Assembly (NCBI RefSeq): GCF_000247815.1
Contig: NC_021686.1
Span: 11,968,562 to 12,032,561, forward strand
Direction: 5' to 3'
DNA length: 64,000 bases
Source of the DNA: Ficedula albicollis
Lineage: Eukaryota; Chordata; Aves; Passeriformes; Muscicapidae
In this document: piece by piece, positions 63,559 through 64,000 of the stretch
How the letters are laid out: each line of letters opens with the position of its first letter
How positions within the stretch are numbered: the first letter of the stretch is position 1
Notes under the pieces: model-generated
What the model was told of the DNA's origin: nothing
Databases searched by the model: none
Seen by the model: only the letters and a program-made list of their open reading frames with translations
Program-made: the position numbers and the translations under genes

Positions 63559-64000
63559 GTAAGTCGTGACCCAGGGACAGGGTGTAAGAAAAATCAGCTG
63601 AATGCAAGTGCCTGCTAGAGGGAACCTTTGCCTGTTGTCAACTGATATCAAGGACCTCTGAAACTGGACATCTTACCTTTGCCTCTGAGTAGAGAGACAT
63701 TGTAGAGTGTAGCTCTGTGGAACCAGTTAGGGCTTCATACAAGAGTTATTCACAGGAAGGTTCTAGAGCTATAAAATGCAATCCTGCTGTTGTTCATTGC
63801 CTTCTCATCAGAGGTGAGGAACTCATCCAGGCTGGAAATGGAAGCCTCCATTTGCTGGGAGATAATAATGTGAACATCCTTTAAAGTACAGGCTTTAAAA
63901 ATCTCTCCTTAATTCTCTGCAGTTGGGAAGGCATTTTTTAATTGATGATAAGCATTGCATGTGTCTACACAACCTGTAGCATTGCCTTCTGTGTCACTGT
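63559..64000. other. TTYH3: TTYH3 intron 5, start only
   Basis: The window ends within this intron. No acceptor with a following tweety-like frame is seen before 64000. Confidence 0.85.

Overview
The window is vertebrate nuclear DNA, almost certainly from a bird and probably a songbird. The evidence is intron-rich genes with GT/AG splice sites, a CpG-rich promoter, CR1 retrotransposon remnants, and a solo LTR whose 5' end resembles abundant songbird endogenous-retrovirus LTRs. Identifications come from reading the sequence and from family knowledge; no search was run.

Layout. (1) 1-7055: the plus-strand 3' end of an upstream gene. It has a terminal coding exon (3856-3971) ending in an acidic Ser/Asp cluster, then a roughly 3.1 kb 3' UTR with several AATAAA signals; the best poly(A) site is at 7038. 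Motif and position suggest IQCE, the neighbour 5' of TTYH3 in other vertebrates, but this is an inference. (2) 7056-12830: intergenic, no gene recognised. (3) 12830-15640: CpG-rich promoter and first exon of TTYH3, damaged by an uninterrupted 1,823-base C tract that covers the start codon and 5' UTR. (4) 14845-63558: five coding exons of TTYH3 (tweety family member 3), all with clean splice sites and consistent phases, encoding about 240 residues (the N-terminal part with three membrane segments); the gene continues past the right edge. Intron 1 is about 37.7 kb and holds a second C tract, a 41-bp minisatellite, a CR1 copy and candidate conserved noncoding blocks. Intron 2 holds a sequence gap with a duplicated flank, a strikingly cytosine-free block with a nested hairpin, and a solo LTR with a third C tract inside it.

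No bacterial-style operon, CRISPR array, tRNA or rRNA was seen. Nearly all open reading frames outside the six exons look like chance frames in noncoding DNA, and the longest ones (poly-Pro/poly-Gly) are translations of C tracts. No convincing new molecular system was found. The most notable signals are the three giant pure-C tracts (probably assembly artefacts, but needing raw-read checks), the C-depleted block beside the gap, and the minisatellite with two blocked variant types.
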